Assembly: GCA_014860005.1 (NCBI GenBank)
Contig: JACZKP010000195.1
Span: 1-64,000, forward strand
Direction of reading: 5' to 3'
Length of the DNA: 64,000 bases
Source of the DNA: Verrucomicrobiota bacterium
Lineage (GTDB): Bacteria > Verrucomicrobiota > Verrucomicrobiae > Limisphaerales > UBA11358
The first letter of the stretch is position 1, and each line of letters begins with the position of its first letter. Shown one piece after another: positions 51,956-60,013 of the stretch. The notes under the pieces were generated by a model, which ran no database searches, had not been told where the DNA came from, and was given only the letters and a program-made list of their open reading frames with translations. Position numbers and translations under genes: made by a program.

Positions 51956-52095
51956 GGAACTTCGTAAAGGCGCGCAGGGTTCACGCCGCGTCAGTGCCCT
52001 ATCGAATTCCGATCAAGAATCTCCTTGCGAGTTTTTGCCGCGCGTAATACCAAGACCACGTTCTTTGAAAGCGATGGGCGTGTGTCCATCAAGAT

Positions 52096-52238
52096 CACAG
52101 CCGGGCGACGGGGAACCCCGTGAAAATCGGGGACGGTTGCGCCACTGTAACGGACTACAAACTCCCACAGCCACTGGCCCAGCGCCGGGAAGGCGGGAGC
52201 GAGGTCATGCCCGAAGTCAGGATACCGGTCCGGTTGTG
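52096..52238 (+). ncRNA. Cobalamin (adenosylcobalamin) riboswitch
   Basis: The conserved B12-box elements appear in order: GGGAACC..GTGAAAATC, the GCGCCACTGTAACGG core, GCCGGGAAGGCGGGAGC, and the 3' AAGTCAGGATACC. A closing P1 stem can be formed by CACAGCCGG (52096-52104) and CCGGTTGTG (52230-52238). Length about 143 nt, normal for the class. It lies 295 bp ahead of the first gene of the operon at 52533, with an intrinsic terminator in between, so it most likely represses transcription when B12 is plentiful. Confidence 0.92.
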
Positions 52239-52342
52239 CTCGTCGGTCGCGTTTCGCACGGTGCGGGACGGGACAACTTCTCCGTCAAAGAGAAGGATGA
52301 GGCCAGCCGCGTTGAACCGTTTTCACGCGGATTCGCTGAATG

Positions 52343-52380
52343 CCTTCATTCCCCGATTTGCCGGAGGGTGAAGGTTTTTG
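52343..52380 (+). terminator. Intrinsic terminator (riboswitch expression platform)
   Basis: CCTTCATTCCCCG pairs with CGGAGGGTGAAGG (one mismatch, two G-T wobbles), followed by GGTTTTTG. It is about 105 bp after the riboswitch and upstream of the surface-protein gene, fitting a transcription-attenuation switch. Confidence 0.7.
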
Positions 52381-52532
52381 CAGCCGCCGGAGCAACGAGG
52401 TGGAAGGTGCGGAGTTCGCCCATGCGTCCGCCTCCGAATGTCAACGGCTACAGACTTCTCTCTCCGCGCTGGTCTCTCTGAAACCCAAACCCGTTCCGCC
52501 TTTACCGGCGGAACCAGCAGAAAGATCAGCAA

Positions 52533-53354
52533 ATGCAAAAGTCGTCATTCGTGGCGCTGGCTCTCGCCGGCGCGTTGTTTGTTCCTTCCGTCGCTTCCGC
52601 GCAGTTTGCGGACGCCATCGTCTCCTACACCCCCGGCACGGGCTTCCAATCTGGCTTCGACACGCCCGCCGCCGCCTTGGGCGAACCGTCGCGTATCACG
52701 CCCGGCCAGTTCGGCGGGCCCGTGGATCCATTCAATCCGCCCTATCTCTCCAGCCAACTCTTGTCGCTCGGAGCGGGTGGTTCGTTGACCGTGCAATTCA
52801 ACGCGCCGATCCTCAACCGTTCCGAGTCTCTCTTCGGCCTGGATTTCAGCATCTTTGGCAACGCGGGCTTCATCATCACCAACGCGTTCGATCCCGATAC
52901 CTTCGAGTGGATTGGCACGCCGGCCACGGACGGTTCGCTCTTTGGCGCGGACGCCGCGAGCACGAGTGTTGCGGTCAGTTCCGACGGCATCAACTTCTTC
53001 ACGCTCAACCCCGCACTCGCGCCGACGTTGGACAGTTACTTTCCCACGGATGGCAGCGGCGATTTTGCACTGCCAATGAATCCGTCGCTCAACGGAACGA
53101 GTTTCGCCGGCCTGGACCTCGACGGCATCCGCGCGCGCTACAACGGCTCCGGCGGTGGCGTGGGCTTTGACATCTCGTGGGCGCAGGATGGCAATGGCGA
53201 CTCCGTGCTGCTGCCCAGCATCAGTTTTGTGCGCGTGGACGTGTTGAGCGGCAATGCGGAGTTGGACGGGTTCGCCGTGGTGCCCGAGCCGGCTGCCGTG
53301 TCCTTGTTCCTCTGCGGTGCGTTAGCGTTCTGGGCCGTACGCCGTCAGCGGTGA
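52533..53354 (+). CDS. PEP-CTERM cell-surface protein under a cobalamin riboswitch
   Basis: 273 residues. Signal peptide MQKSSFVALALAGALFVPSVASA (cleavage before QFADA), then a beta-rich domain beginning ADAIVSYTPGTGF..., with repeated Phe/Gly/Asp-rich turns and the RFG/DPFNPPYL segments. The C-terminus is a PEP-CTERM sorting signal: VVPEPAAV, a hydrophobic helix (SLFLCGALAFWAV) and a basic end RRQR. It should be processed by an exosortase (not encoded here) and placed on the cell surface. Its riboswitch and the BtuF-like gene downstream suggest a B12-related surface role, such as capture. That function is inference. Confidence 0.85.
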   Translation: MQKSSFVALALAGALFVPSVASAQFADAIVSYTPGTGFQSGFDTPAAALGEPSRITPGQFGGPVDPFNPPYLSSQLLSLGAGGSLTVQFNAPILNRSESLFGLDFSIFGNAGFIITNAFDPDTFEWIGTPATDGSLFGADAASTSVAVSSDGINFFTLNPALAPTLDSYFPTDGSGDFALPMNPSLNGTSFAGLDLDGIRARYNGSGGGVGFDISWAQDGNGDSVLLPSISFVRVDVLSGNAELDGFAVVPEPAAVSLFLCGALAFWAVRRQR

Positions 53355-53734
53355 TGAAACGCGAAACCCAAGTCTTGCTCCCGCCGGCGGACAGCGACCC
53401 CGCGCGCTGTCCGTTGTGCGGCGGGCCGAATGATTGCCAGCTCTGCACCACTGCGGCGTACAAAGGTCCGTGCTGGTGCGAGTCGGTGAACATCCCGGAT
53501 GAACTGCTCGCGCGCGTACCAGCCGAAGCACGGAATCGCGCCTGCCTGTGCCGAGCTTGCGTAGCGGCATTTCATCGCGAGCAGACCGGCGCGCAGGTTC
53601 TGCCCGTTGTCCCCGGTGACTTTTATTTCGATGCGGGCGGACTCATGGTCTTCACGGCGGCGTATCATCGGCGGCGCGGTTATTGTTGTGGAAGCAACTG
53701 CCGCCACTGCCCGTATCCGCCTACATCCGCATGA
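53354..53734 (+). CDS. Cysteine-rich CWC / DUF5522 protein
   Basis: 126 residues, cytosolic. ATG 53354 overlaps the PEP-CTERM gene stop (TGATG). The N-terminal half has a cysteine-rich cluster typical of the CWC family: CPLCGGPNDCQLC, then PCWCESVNIP and CLCRACVA. The second half reads PGDFYFDAGGLMVFTAAYHRRRGYCCGSNCRHCPY, the signature of DUF5522. Two normally separate small domains are therefore fused here. The many Cys pairs suggest metal binding. The stop overlaps the next gene start (ATGA). Role in the B12 operon unknown. Confidence 0.75.
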   Translation: MKRETQVLLPPADSDPARCPLCGGPNDCQLCTTAAYKGPCWCESVNIPDELLARVPAEARNRACLCRACVAAFHREQTGAQVLPVVPGDFYFDAGGLMVFTAAYHRRRGYCCGSNCRHCPYPPTSA

Positions 53735-54867
53735 AACCCAACGCCTGTTTGAACGCCAGGGTCGTGGAACACGGAGCTGGGAAGCTCCGTGAACCCGCAC
53801 GCTGGAAGCGTGCGCTACGCCGCGTGGCGCAGGCATCCTGCCTGCGGGTTCAGGTGGCATCTTGCCGCCAGTTTCGAGTTTTCAACCAAGCCATCACACG
53901 AATCGCATTCACGCTCGTTGGCTGGCTGGCGTTGTCCGTTGCGAACGCAGCCACGTCCACCGAAGACTTTTCCACCGATCCAGCCGCCAATGGCTGGCAG
54001 ATTTTCGGCAACACAAATCTCTTTCAATGGGACCCAACCAATCAGAATCTCCGTGTCACCTGGGATTCTTCGCAGCCGAACAGTTATTTCCATCGTCCGC
54101 TGGGCACGATTCTCACGCGTGACGACGATTTCCACCTGAGCTTCGATCTTACCTTCGAGGCTTACGCCGGCGGCGTCAGGCCGGGCAAGCCTTACGCCTT
54201 CCCGGCCACGATTGGATTCCTCAATCTCGACAACGCCACGCATACGAACTTTTCGCGCGGCGCCGGCATCAACGCCACCTACGGCCCGCGCAATCTCGTC
54301 GAGTTTACGTTCTTTCCGGCGTTTGACGTTTTCCTGCCCACCATCGCGCAGGTCATTGTCTCGACGAACAACACCTGGCTCTACAACCATGACAACTTGC
54401 TGGAAATGACCCCGGGCGAAACGTTTCGCGTGACGATGAACTACGCCACCGCCACGCACACGCTCACCACCACGGTGACCAACAGCGCGGGACAATACGG
54501 CCAGACGCAAGACATTATCGTGTCGGCACCCAGCTTCGATTTCCGCGTGGCGACGCTTTCCATCAGCAGCTACAGCGACGTGCGCTCACAGGATTCCATT
54601 CTCGCGCACGGCATCGTGGACAACGTGACGGTGGTCACCCCGCCGCCGCCCGTGGGGCAGCTTTCCGGCGGCTTTCTCGGTGCGAACTGGCAGGTGCAAT
54701 TCCTCAGCCGGAGCAACTGGGTTTACGTTCTCGAACGCACAATTGATCTGGCGACATGGACGGAAGCCTCGACAGCCACGCCGGGCGACGGCGCGACGCT
54801 CATACTGTCGGATGCAAATCCCGCAGCCGGCCCGGCTTTTTATCGCGTGCGCGCGAATCGCCCCTAA
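53731..54867 (+). CDS. Exported beta-rich hypothetical protein, leader interrupted by a palindromic repeat
   Basis: About 378 residues from ATG 53731, which overlaps the DUF5522 stop. The first 45 residues are encoded by the repeat at 53771-53869 and look artificial (KRALRRVAQASCL). A hydrophobic segment then follows (ITRIAFTLVGWLALSVANAA), a likely signal peptide or anchor. The mature part has a LamG/jellyroll-like beta domain (STEDFSTDPAANGWQIFGNT...). It ends in the module shared with two other exported proteins of the window (PGDGATLILSDANPAAGPAFYRVRANRP, part). A later internal start in front of the hydrophobic core is possible. Confidence 0.65.
   Translation: MKPNACLNARVVEHGAGKLREPARWKRALRRVAQASCLRVQVASCRQFRVFNQAITRIAFTLVGWLALSVANAATSTEDFSTDPAANGWQIFGNTNLFQWDPTNQNLRVTWDSSQPNSYFHRPLGTILTRDDDFHLSFDLTFEAYAGGVRPGKPYAFPATIGFLNLDNATHTNFSRGAGINATYGPRNLVEFTFFPAFDVFLPTIAQVIVSTNNTWLYNHDNLLEMTPGETFRVTMNYATATHTLTTTVTNSAGQYGQTQDIIVSAPSFDFRVATLSISSYSDVRSQDSILAHGIVDNVTVVTPPPPVGQLSGGFLGANWQVQFLSRSNWVYVLERTIDLATWTEASTATPGDGATLILSDANPAAGPAFYRVRANRP
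53771..53869. repeat. Cluster of palindromic hairpins in the 5' end of an exported-protein gene
   Basis: Four hairpins: ACGGAGCT/AGCTCCGT, GCACGC/GCGTGC (loop TGGA), GCAGGC/GCCTGC and GGTGGCAT...GCCGCC. They resemble the cluster in the kinase activation loop (26371-26500) in stem size and loop type. Confidence 0.65.
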
Positions 54868-54868
54868 C

Positions 54869-55645
54869 ATGAGCACCACGCCCCAACGCATCGTGTGTCT
54901 CTCCGCCGAAGCCGCCGACTGGCTTTGGCGGATCGGCGCGTGGGAGCGCGTGGTGGGCGTCACGACGTTTTTCACCCTGCCGTCGGGCGCGTCACCTCGA
55001 CCGCGCGTGAGCGGATTCAGTTCGGCAAACCTTGAGCAGATTGCCCGGCTGAATCCCGATCTCATCATCACGTTTTCGGATGTGCAAGCCGGAGTGGCCG
55101 GTGCGCTGATCCAGCGCGGATTCAACGTGCTCGCCACGAACCAGCGCACGCTGGCGGAAACTGAAGCGACCCTCGCGTTGCTGGCGCGCGTGGTGAGTTG
55201 CGAAGATAAAGGGGAATCGCTGCTGCATGAGTTCCGCGAAAAACTTGCACCCGTCGCGGCAATCGAAACCCGTCCACGCGTTTTTTTCGAGGAATGGAAC
55301 GACCCGCTCATTACGGGCATCGCGTGGGTGAGTGAATTGATCGAACGCGCCGGGGGCCATGACGTGTTCGCCGGATTGCGCTGCCGGCGTTCCGCCCCGG
55401 AGCGTGTCGTTTCGAGTGAACAGGTTTGCCAGGCAGATCCGGAAATCATTCTCGCATCCTGGTGCGGCCAGCCCGTTCAACTGGCGGCCATCGCCTCGCG
55501 TCCCGGATGGCAGCATTTGACTGCGGTGCGTCACCACCGCGTTCATGAAATCCCCGGTGAAGACATCCTTCAACCGGGCTTCCGGCTCGTGTTCGGTTTT
55601 GAGCGGATGAAAGACCTCATGTGTCGGGAGGCGCACCTGGCATGA
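54869..55645 (+). CDS. BtuF-like cobalamin-binding protein
   Basis: 258 residues of the ABC-transporter solute-binding family (BtuF/FecB type). Motifs: [34 protein letters not shown] (the hallmark L-x-x-I-x-x-L-x-P-D-L strand), [15 protein letters not shown] and [16 protein letters not shown]. No signal peptide is present, so it is cytosolic unless exported otherwise, which is unusual for BtuF. Start ATG 54869 lies one base after the previous stop, and its end overlaps the next gene (ATGA). It is the gene most directly consistent with the upstream riboswitch. A B12 carrier or sensor function is likely. Confidence 0.82.
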   Translation: MSTTPQRIVCLSAEAADWLWRIGAWERVVGVTTFFTLPSGASPRPRVSGFSSANLEQIARLNPDLIITFSDVQAGVAGALIQRGFNVLATNQRTLAETEATLALLARVVSCEDKGESLLHEFREKLAPVAAIETRPRVFFEEWNDPLITGIAWVSELIERAGGHDVFAGLRCRRSAPERVVSSEQVCQADPEIILASWCGQPVQLAAIASRPGWQHLTAVRHHRVHEIPGEDILQPGFRLVFGFERMKDLMCREAHLA

Positions 55646-56505
55646 ACCGAAGATATTCCAGGCTCCAAGCCCCAAACTCCGAAGCCGCTCCGAATCTCAA
55701 GTTTCAAACTGTCGTGAAGCAACGGTGTTTGAGATTTGATGCATGGGATTTCTCTGGAGCTTGGAGCTTGAAGTTTGGAGCTTGCCGCCGCCGCGCCTTC
55801 ACCTTGATCGAACTGCTCGTGGTCATCGCCGTGATCGCGATCCTGGCGGCCTTGCTGCTGCCGGCACTCGCGCGCAGCCGGGCGACCGCGCAACGCCTCA
55901 AATGCGTCAGCAACCTGCATCAACTCGGGCTTGCGACACAGATGTATTGGGATGATCACGGCGGGAGTTGTTTCCGTTACAACCTCGCCCCGACCAATGG
56001 CGGCACGCTTTACTGGTTCGGCTGGCTGGGTTCGGGCGCGGAGGGCCAACGCCCCTTCGACGCCACGACCGGCGCATTGTATCCTTATTTGCAGGGTCGC
56101 GGCGTGGAACACTGTCCCTCGCTGAACTACGCCATGGCGCAATTCAAACTGAAAGCCAGCGGCGCCGCTTATGGCTACGGCTACAACCTCAACCTGTCCG
56201 CCTCCCCGCCGTTCAAGGTGTCCAAACTCGTCCGCTCCAGCGACACCGCGCTCTTCGCCGATGCCGCCCAGGTCAACGATTTCCAACCGCCGGCCTCGCG
56301 CACCAATCCGATGCTGGAAGAATGGTATTACGTGGACAACACGATCAATTATCCGAACGGCCATTTCCGCCATTCACGGCGGGCGAATGTGGTTTTCTGT
56401 GACGGCCATGTTGCCATGGAAAAAATGGTGGACGGTTCGTTGGATCAGAAACTTCCGAGCCAAAACGTCGGTCGCCTGCGCGCGGAAATCCTGTCGCCGC
56501 CTTGA
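55642..56505 (+). CDS. Prepilin-type protein (DUF1559/H-X9-DG type) at the end of the riboswitch operon
   Basis: 287 residues from ATG 55642 (overlaps BtuF-like stop). A 50-residue leader is unusually long because a palindromic repeat (55652-55790) is translated within it. It ends with [21 protein letters not shown], the prepilin cleavage/helix region, in which the residue before F is Ala rather than Gly. The body has [18 protein letters not shown] and a C-terminal [13 protein letters not shown]. The atypical leader leaves processing uncertain. The function is unknown. It may be an exported partner of the surface proteins upstream. Confidence 0.7.
   Translation: MNRRYSRLQAPNSEAAPNLKFQTVVKQRCLRFDAWDFSGAWSLKFGACRRRAFTLIELLVVIAVIAILAALLLPALARSRATAQRLKCVSNLHQLGLATQMYWDDHGGSCFRYNLAPTNGGTLYWFGWLGSGAEGQRPFDATTGALYPYLQGRGVEHCPSLNYAMAQFKLKASGAAYGYGYNLNLSASPPFKVSKLVRSSDTALFADAAQVNDFQPPASRTNPMLEEWYYVDNTINYPNGHFRHSRRANVVFCDGHVAMEKMVDGSLDQKLPSQNVGRLRAEILSPP
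55652..55790. repeat. Palindromic element translated in the leader of the prepilin-like gene
   Basis: The left half has CAGGCTCCAAGCCCCAAAC and TCTCAAGTTTCAAAC; the right half has GGAGCTTGGAGCTTGAAGTT and TTGAGATTTGA. Together they form a long imperfect inverted repeat with short AGCTTGGAGCTTG sub-repeats. Confidence 0.6.
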
Positions 56506-56732
56506 ACTCGGCACCTTCCTTCAATGGTGTCAACGGAAGGCCGACAAGCTGCTTCCAAAATCCTGGGAGTTGCCGACGGCCGGGGAACCGAGTTTACTGG
56601 CCCAAGCACAAGCCACTGACAATATGGAAATTCAAAAACGCATTACCGCGCGGCGTATCAAACGGGCGGGACGCCAACCGGATGATGGTTGCGCTGGACG
56701 AGGAGTTGTTGACAGCCAAGGCGGTCGGGAAA

Positions 56733-58289
56733 TCAACGGACTGATTCCGCCGGGCCAATCGGGAGCGGCTTCATGGTCAGCGGATCGCGCAGGGGGAGTT
56801 CAGTAAACTTGCTGCCGACCAAGTCCGTGAGCTTCACCGGGTGATCGGGATGGCCCAGTAGGATCTCCTCCTTTTCGCCCACCACCAGGACCACGAGTTG
56901 TTCCGGGTTCAGGTATTTCTTGGCGACGCGCTGCACGTCTTCGCGCGTCACGGCGCGGATGCGGGGAATGACTCGCTGCCAGAAGTCCGGTTCGCGGGCG
57001 AACCGACCGGTGAATTCCTCGTAGGCGAAGATGTTGGCCACCTGGCCCTTCGAGGCAAAGCTGCGCGGCAGGCGTTCGATGTAGCCGCGCTTGGCGTTGT
57101 CGAGTTCCTCGTCGGCAACCGGCTCGTCCGCGATGCGTTTCATTTCCTCGAGAATGATGGATGCCGCGTAGGCCACCGTGCGGGACTTGGATTGGAAGCC
57201 GGCTTGGAACACATACGGAAAATAGATGCCGCCGGGAAAACTCGATCCAGCGGAATACGCGAGGCCCTCGTCCGAGCGCACGCGATTGACGATGCGCGAG
57301 GTGAAGCCGCCGCCGCCGAGAATGTCGTTCATGATGATGATGGCCCAATAGTCCGGATTCTCGCGCATGATGCCGGGCAGCATCATGGCCACGCGGCCCT
57401 GGTTGACGTCCTTGTTCACCAGATAGACGCCGGGGGCGGCCATCTGAATGTTCTGCGGGATGGGTGGTGGTGACGTGCCGGTCCAGGGCCAGTCCGCGAA
57501 CAGCGCTTCCAGTTTCGCAATCATTTCCTCGCGCTCGAAATCGCCGCTCACCGCCAGCACAAAATTTGACGGCCAGAACCATTTCTGGTGGAAGGCCAGC
57601 AGATCTTCGCGCGTGATGGCTTCGACGGACGCCGCCGTTTGGTACCGGTTGTCCCAGAACTTCTCGCCGTAAGCCAGGAAGTTGGCCTCGCGGCTCTCAA
57701 TGGAGGCGGAATCGTCGTTGCGTTGCTGCATGCCTTGAAGCATCTGCTGTTTCTGGAGGTCAATGCGGTCTTGTTGGAAGCGCGGTTGCGTGAGCACTTC
57801 GCGGAGAATCGCCAGGCCTTCGTCGAGGTCTTTGGAGAGCAGGTTCAGGCTTACCGTGCCTTCCGCGCCACGGATGCTGGAACCGAGTTGCGCGGCGAGG
57901 AAAGCCAGGCGCTCCTCCAAGTCCTGCGCCGAGCGCGAAGCCGTGCCGCCGCGCGTGAGCAGGAAGCCGCAGATGTCCGTCAAGCCTTCCTTGCCGTCCG
58001 GCTCGACCCAATCGCCGGTGCGGATGTAGAGGGCCAGGTTGACGAGCGGCAGTTCGCGGCTCGGAATCACATAGGCCACGGGGCCGCTGCGCAACGCCAC
58101 GCGATGAGGTTCGGGTTCTGGCGGTTGAAACTCGAAAGGCGGGAAGGTCAGTTTTTCCGGGCGGTCGGGAATGTCCGCGGAGGAGGTCGCCGGGGCGGCT
58201 TGGTCCCTCGCCGACGCTGAGTGGGCGGGACATGAAACCAGCAACCCGGCGGCTGCAATGGTCAAGACGATTGAGGGAAAGGTTTTCAT
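56733..58289 (-). CDS. M16-family peptidase-like protein, non-catalytic partner
   Basis: 518 residues. Lipoprotein-like leader (MKTFPSIVLTIAAAGLLVSC, C at residue 20). Two M16 domains of about 220 residues each follow (first near ALYIRTGDWVEPDGKEGLTDICGFLLTRG; later NDILGGGGFTSRIVNRVRSDEGLAYS, which is the M16 C-terminal binding region with R..Y). The catalytic HXXEH zinc motif is missing. TAATG overlaps its start with the stop of the active homologue upstream, so the two are made in equal amounts and probably form a heterodimer, as in mitochondrial/plastid M16 pairs. It is likely envelope-located. Confidence 0.85.
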   Translation of the reverse strand: MKTFPSIVLTIAAAGLLVSCPAHSASARDQAAPATSSADIPDRPEKLTFPPFEFQPPEPEPHRVALRSGPVAYVIPSRELPLVNLALYIRTGDWVEPDGKEGLTDICGFLLTRGGTASRSAQDLEERLAFLAAQLGSSIRGAEGTVSLNLLSKDLDEGLAILREVLTQPRFQQDRIDLQKQQMLQGMQQRNDDSASIESREANFLAYGEKFWDNRYQTAASVEAITREDLLAFHQKWFWPSNFVLAVSGDFEREEMIAKLEALFADWPWTGTSPPPIPQNIQMAAPGVYLVNKDVNQGRVAMMLPGIMRENPDYWAIIIMNDILGGGGFTSRIVNRVRSDEGLAYSAGSSFPGGIYFPYVFQAGFQSKSRTVAYAASIILEEMKRIADEPVADEELDNAKRGYIERLPRSFASKGQVANIFAYEEFTGRFAREPDFWQRVIPRIRAVTREDVQRVAKKYLNPEQLVVLVVGEKEEILLGHPDHPVKLTDLVGSKFTELPLRDPLTMKPLPIGPAESVR

Positions 58290-59857
58290 TACTCTGCTTT
58301 CGCGGTTTTGGCGGTGCCGGGCTTGCGCGTGTAAATGGCGACCGTGCGGTTCTCCTTGGTGAAATAGGTGTTGGCCACGCGCCGCAGGTCCTCGGCGGTC
58401 ACGGCCTGGAATTTGGCCCCGGCTTCGTTGATCTCGCGCCAGTTGCCGCGGCCATCGTGCTGGATGAGTTGGATCAGGATGGCCATGTTGGAGGTGAGCT
58501 TGCGATATTCACCCGCGGCAAAGTTGTTCTTCACTTTCTGCAATTCCTCGAGCGGCACGTCCTCGTTCTTGAGTTTGTCGAGTTCGGCATAGATGGCCGT
58601 TTCAACTTCCTGCGGCGTGCGGCCCTCGCGCGCTTCGCCGCCGGCATTGAAGTAGCCCGCCCACTTCAGCGAGTTCTGGTAACCGAACGCCTGAGTGGCG
58701 ACCTTGGAATCCAGCACCAGTCCCTTGTATAACCGTCCCGTGCGCGTGGAGAGCACCTGACCCAGCACCATCAGTGAATAGGAATCGCGATGCCCGAAAG
58801 CGACGGTGTGCCAGAGGATGTCCACCTGCGGATTCGTTTCGGCTTCGCCGTAAAAGCGTTTTTCACCCACCTGTTTTACTTCCAGCGTGACCACGTCCGG
58901 CGCCTCCTGAGTGCCGCGCGGAATCCGGCCAAAGTACTTTTCGATGGATGGCAGAATTTCGTCCGCCTTGAACCGGCCCACCAGGATCAGCGTGAGATTC
59001 TGCGGTGCGTAGTAGGCGGCGTAGAATTCATCCGCCTGCACCTTCGAAATGGCCGGAATGTCGGAGGGCCAACCCACGACCGGCCAACTGTAGGGATGCG
59101 ATTCCCAGAACATTGCGTTGACGGATTCTTCGAACTTGCCCAGCGGCGGCGTCTCGGTGCGCAGGCGGCGTTCCTCGAACACCACGTCGCGTTCCGCGTA
59201 GAACTCACGGAACACCGGCCGCAACAGCCGCTCCGATTCCATCCAGAAGAACAGTTCCAGCTTGTTGGCCGGCACGGTGACGAAGTAGGCCGTCAGGTCC
59301 TGGCTGGTGAACGCGTTCATGCCGGACGCGCCGGCAGAGCGGTAGATTTTATCGAACTCGTTTTTCACGAGCAGTTCGCGTTGGGCTTCGACCAGTTTCT
59401 GAAACTCCTTCTCCAGTTCACGGTAGCGGGCGGTTTTGTTTTCCGGCTTGAGCAGGTCGCTCACTTCGCCGCGCCGCAACTTCGCCCGTAACTTGCGTTC
59501 TTCCTGTCGCATGAGTTCGCGCACGCGCTCCTGTTCGGCGATGATTTCGAGGTCGCGCTGCTCGTCCTTGGTGCCGAGCGTGGGCGTGCCCTTGAACATC
59601 ATGTGCTCGAAGAGATGCGCAATGCCGGTGATGCCGGGGCGTTCATTGGCGCTGCCGACGTGCGCCACCCAGCCGCCGGACACGGTAGTTTCATCCTCGC
59701 GCTCCACCAGCAGCACGCGCAAGCCGTTGGGCAGGGTCTTTTCGAGGACGGGGACTTGTTGCGCCCGCAACGACGGGAGCGTGGTGGCACTCGAAAGCAA
59801 CATGACCGCGAGCCATCGGCTGCACGGCGACCAACCAGAGCGAATCCATTTTGACAT
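58289..59857 (-). CDS. M16-family zinc metallopeptidase (catalytic subunit)
   Basis: 522 residues starting at ATG 59857 (a GTG at 59881 gives an 8-residue extension). Signal peptide after MSKWIRSGW (hydrophobic segment LAVMLLSSATTLPSLRA). The HXXEH motif is in GIAHLFEHMMFKGT; the second acidic ligand lies in the usual downstream Glu region. A charged coiled-coil insertion (EQERVRELMRQEERKLRAKLRRG) is present in the first domain. The second M16 domain follows, with a C-terminal EVETAIYAELDKLKNEDV. It cleaves short peptides, probably in the periplasm, together with the inactive partner encoded next. Confidence 0.88.
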   Translation of the reverse strand: MSKWIRSGWSPCSRWLAVMLLSSATTLPSLRAQQVPVLEKTLPNGLRVLLVEREDETTVSGGWVAHVGSANERPGITGIAHLFEHMMFKGTPTLGTKDEQRDLEIIAEQERVRELMRQEERKLRAKLRRGEVSDLLKPENKTARYRELEKEFQKLVEAQRELLVKNEFDKIYRSAGASGMNAFTSQDLTAYFVTVPANKLELFFWMESERLLRPVFREFYAERDVVFEERRLRTETPPLGKFEESVNAMFWESHPYSWPVVGWPSDIPAISKVQADEFYAAYYAPQNLTLILVGRFKADEILPSIEKYFGRIPRGTQEAPDVVTLEVKQVGEKRFYGEAETNPQVDILWHTVAFGHRDSYSLMVLGQVLSTRTGRLYKGLVLDSKVATQAFGYQNSLKWAGYFNAGGEAREGRTPQEVETAIYAELDKLKNEDVPLEELQKVKNNFAAGEYRKLTSNMAILIQLIQHDGRGNWREINEAGAKFQAVTAEDLRRVANTYFTKENRTVAIYTRKPGTAKTAKAE

Positions 59858-60013
59858 AGCGTGAAAGTGTTTAATCCGCACCCAGCCTACGGCAAGGCCG
59901 CGCCAGTGCCAATGCGAACTTACAGTGAGGCTGCGCAGTTCCTCGGCGACGCGATGGCGCGGCGGCGCCCGCCTTGAACCTTTGGTGCAAGCCGGTTGCG
60001 ACCGTGACCCGAT

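Noticed and set aside
51956..52481. Continuation of the mosaic transposase frame to 52481
   Set aside because: It runs through the cobalamin riboswitch and its terminator and loses any protein-like character after the hydrolase-like tail.
56506..56732. Small frames between the prepilin-like gene and the M16 gene, e.g. one containing MVALDEELLTAKAV
   Set aside because: Competing frames overlap, starts are weak and no family pattern is seen. Left unannotated.
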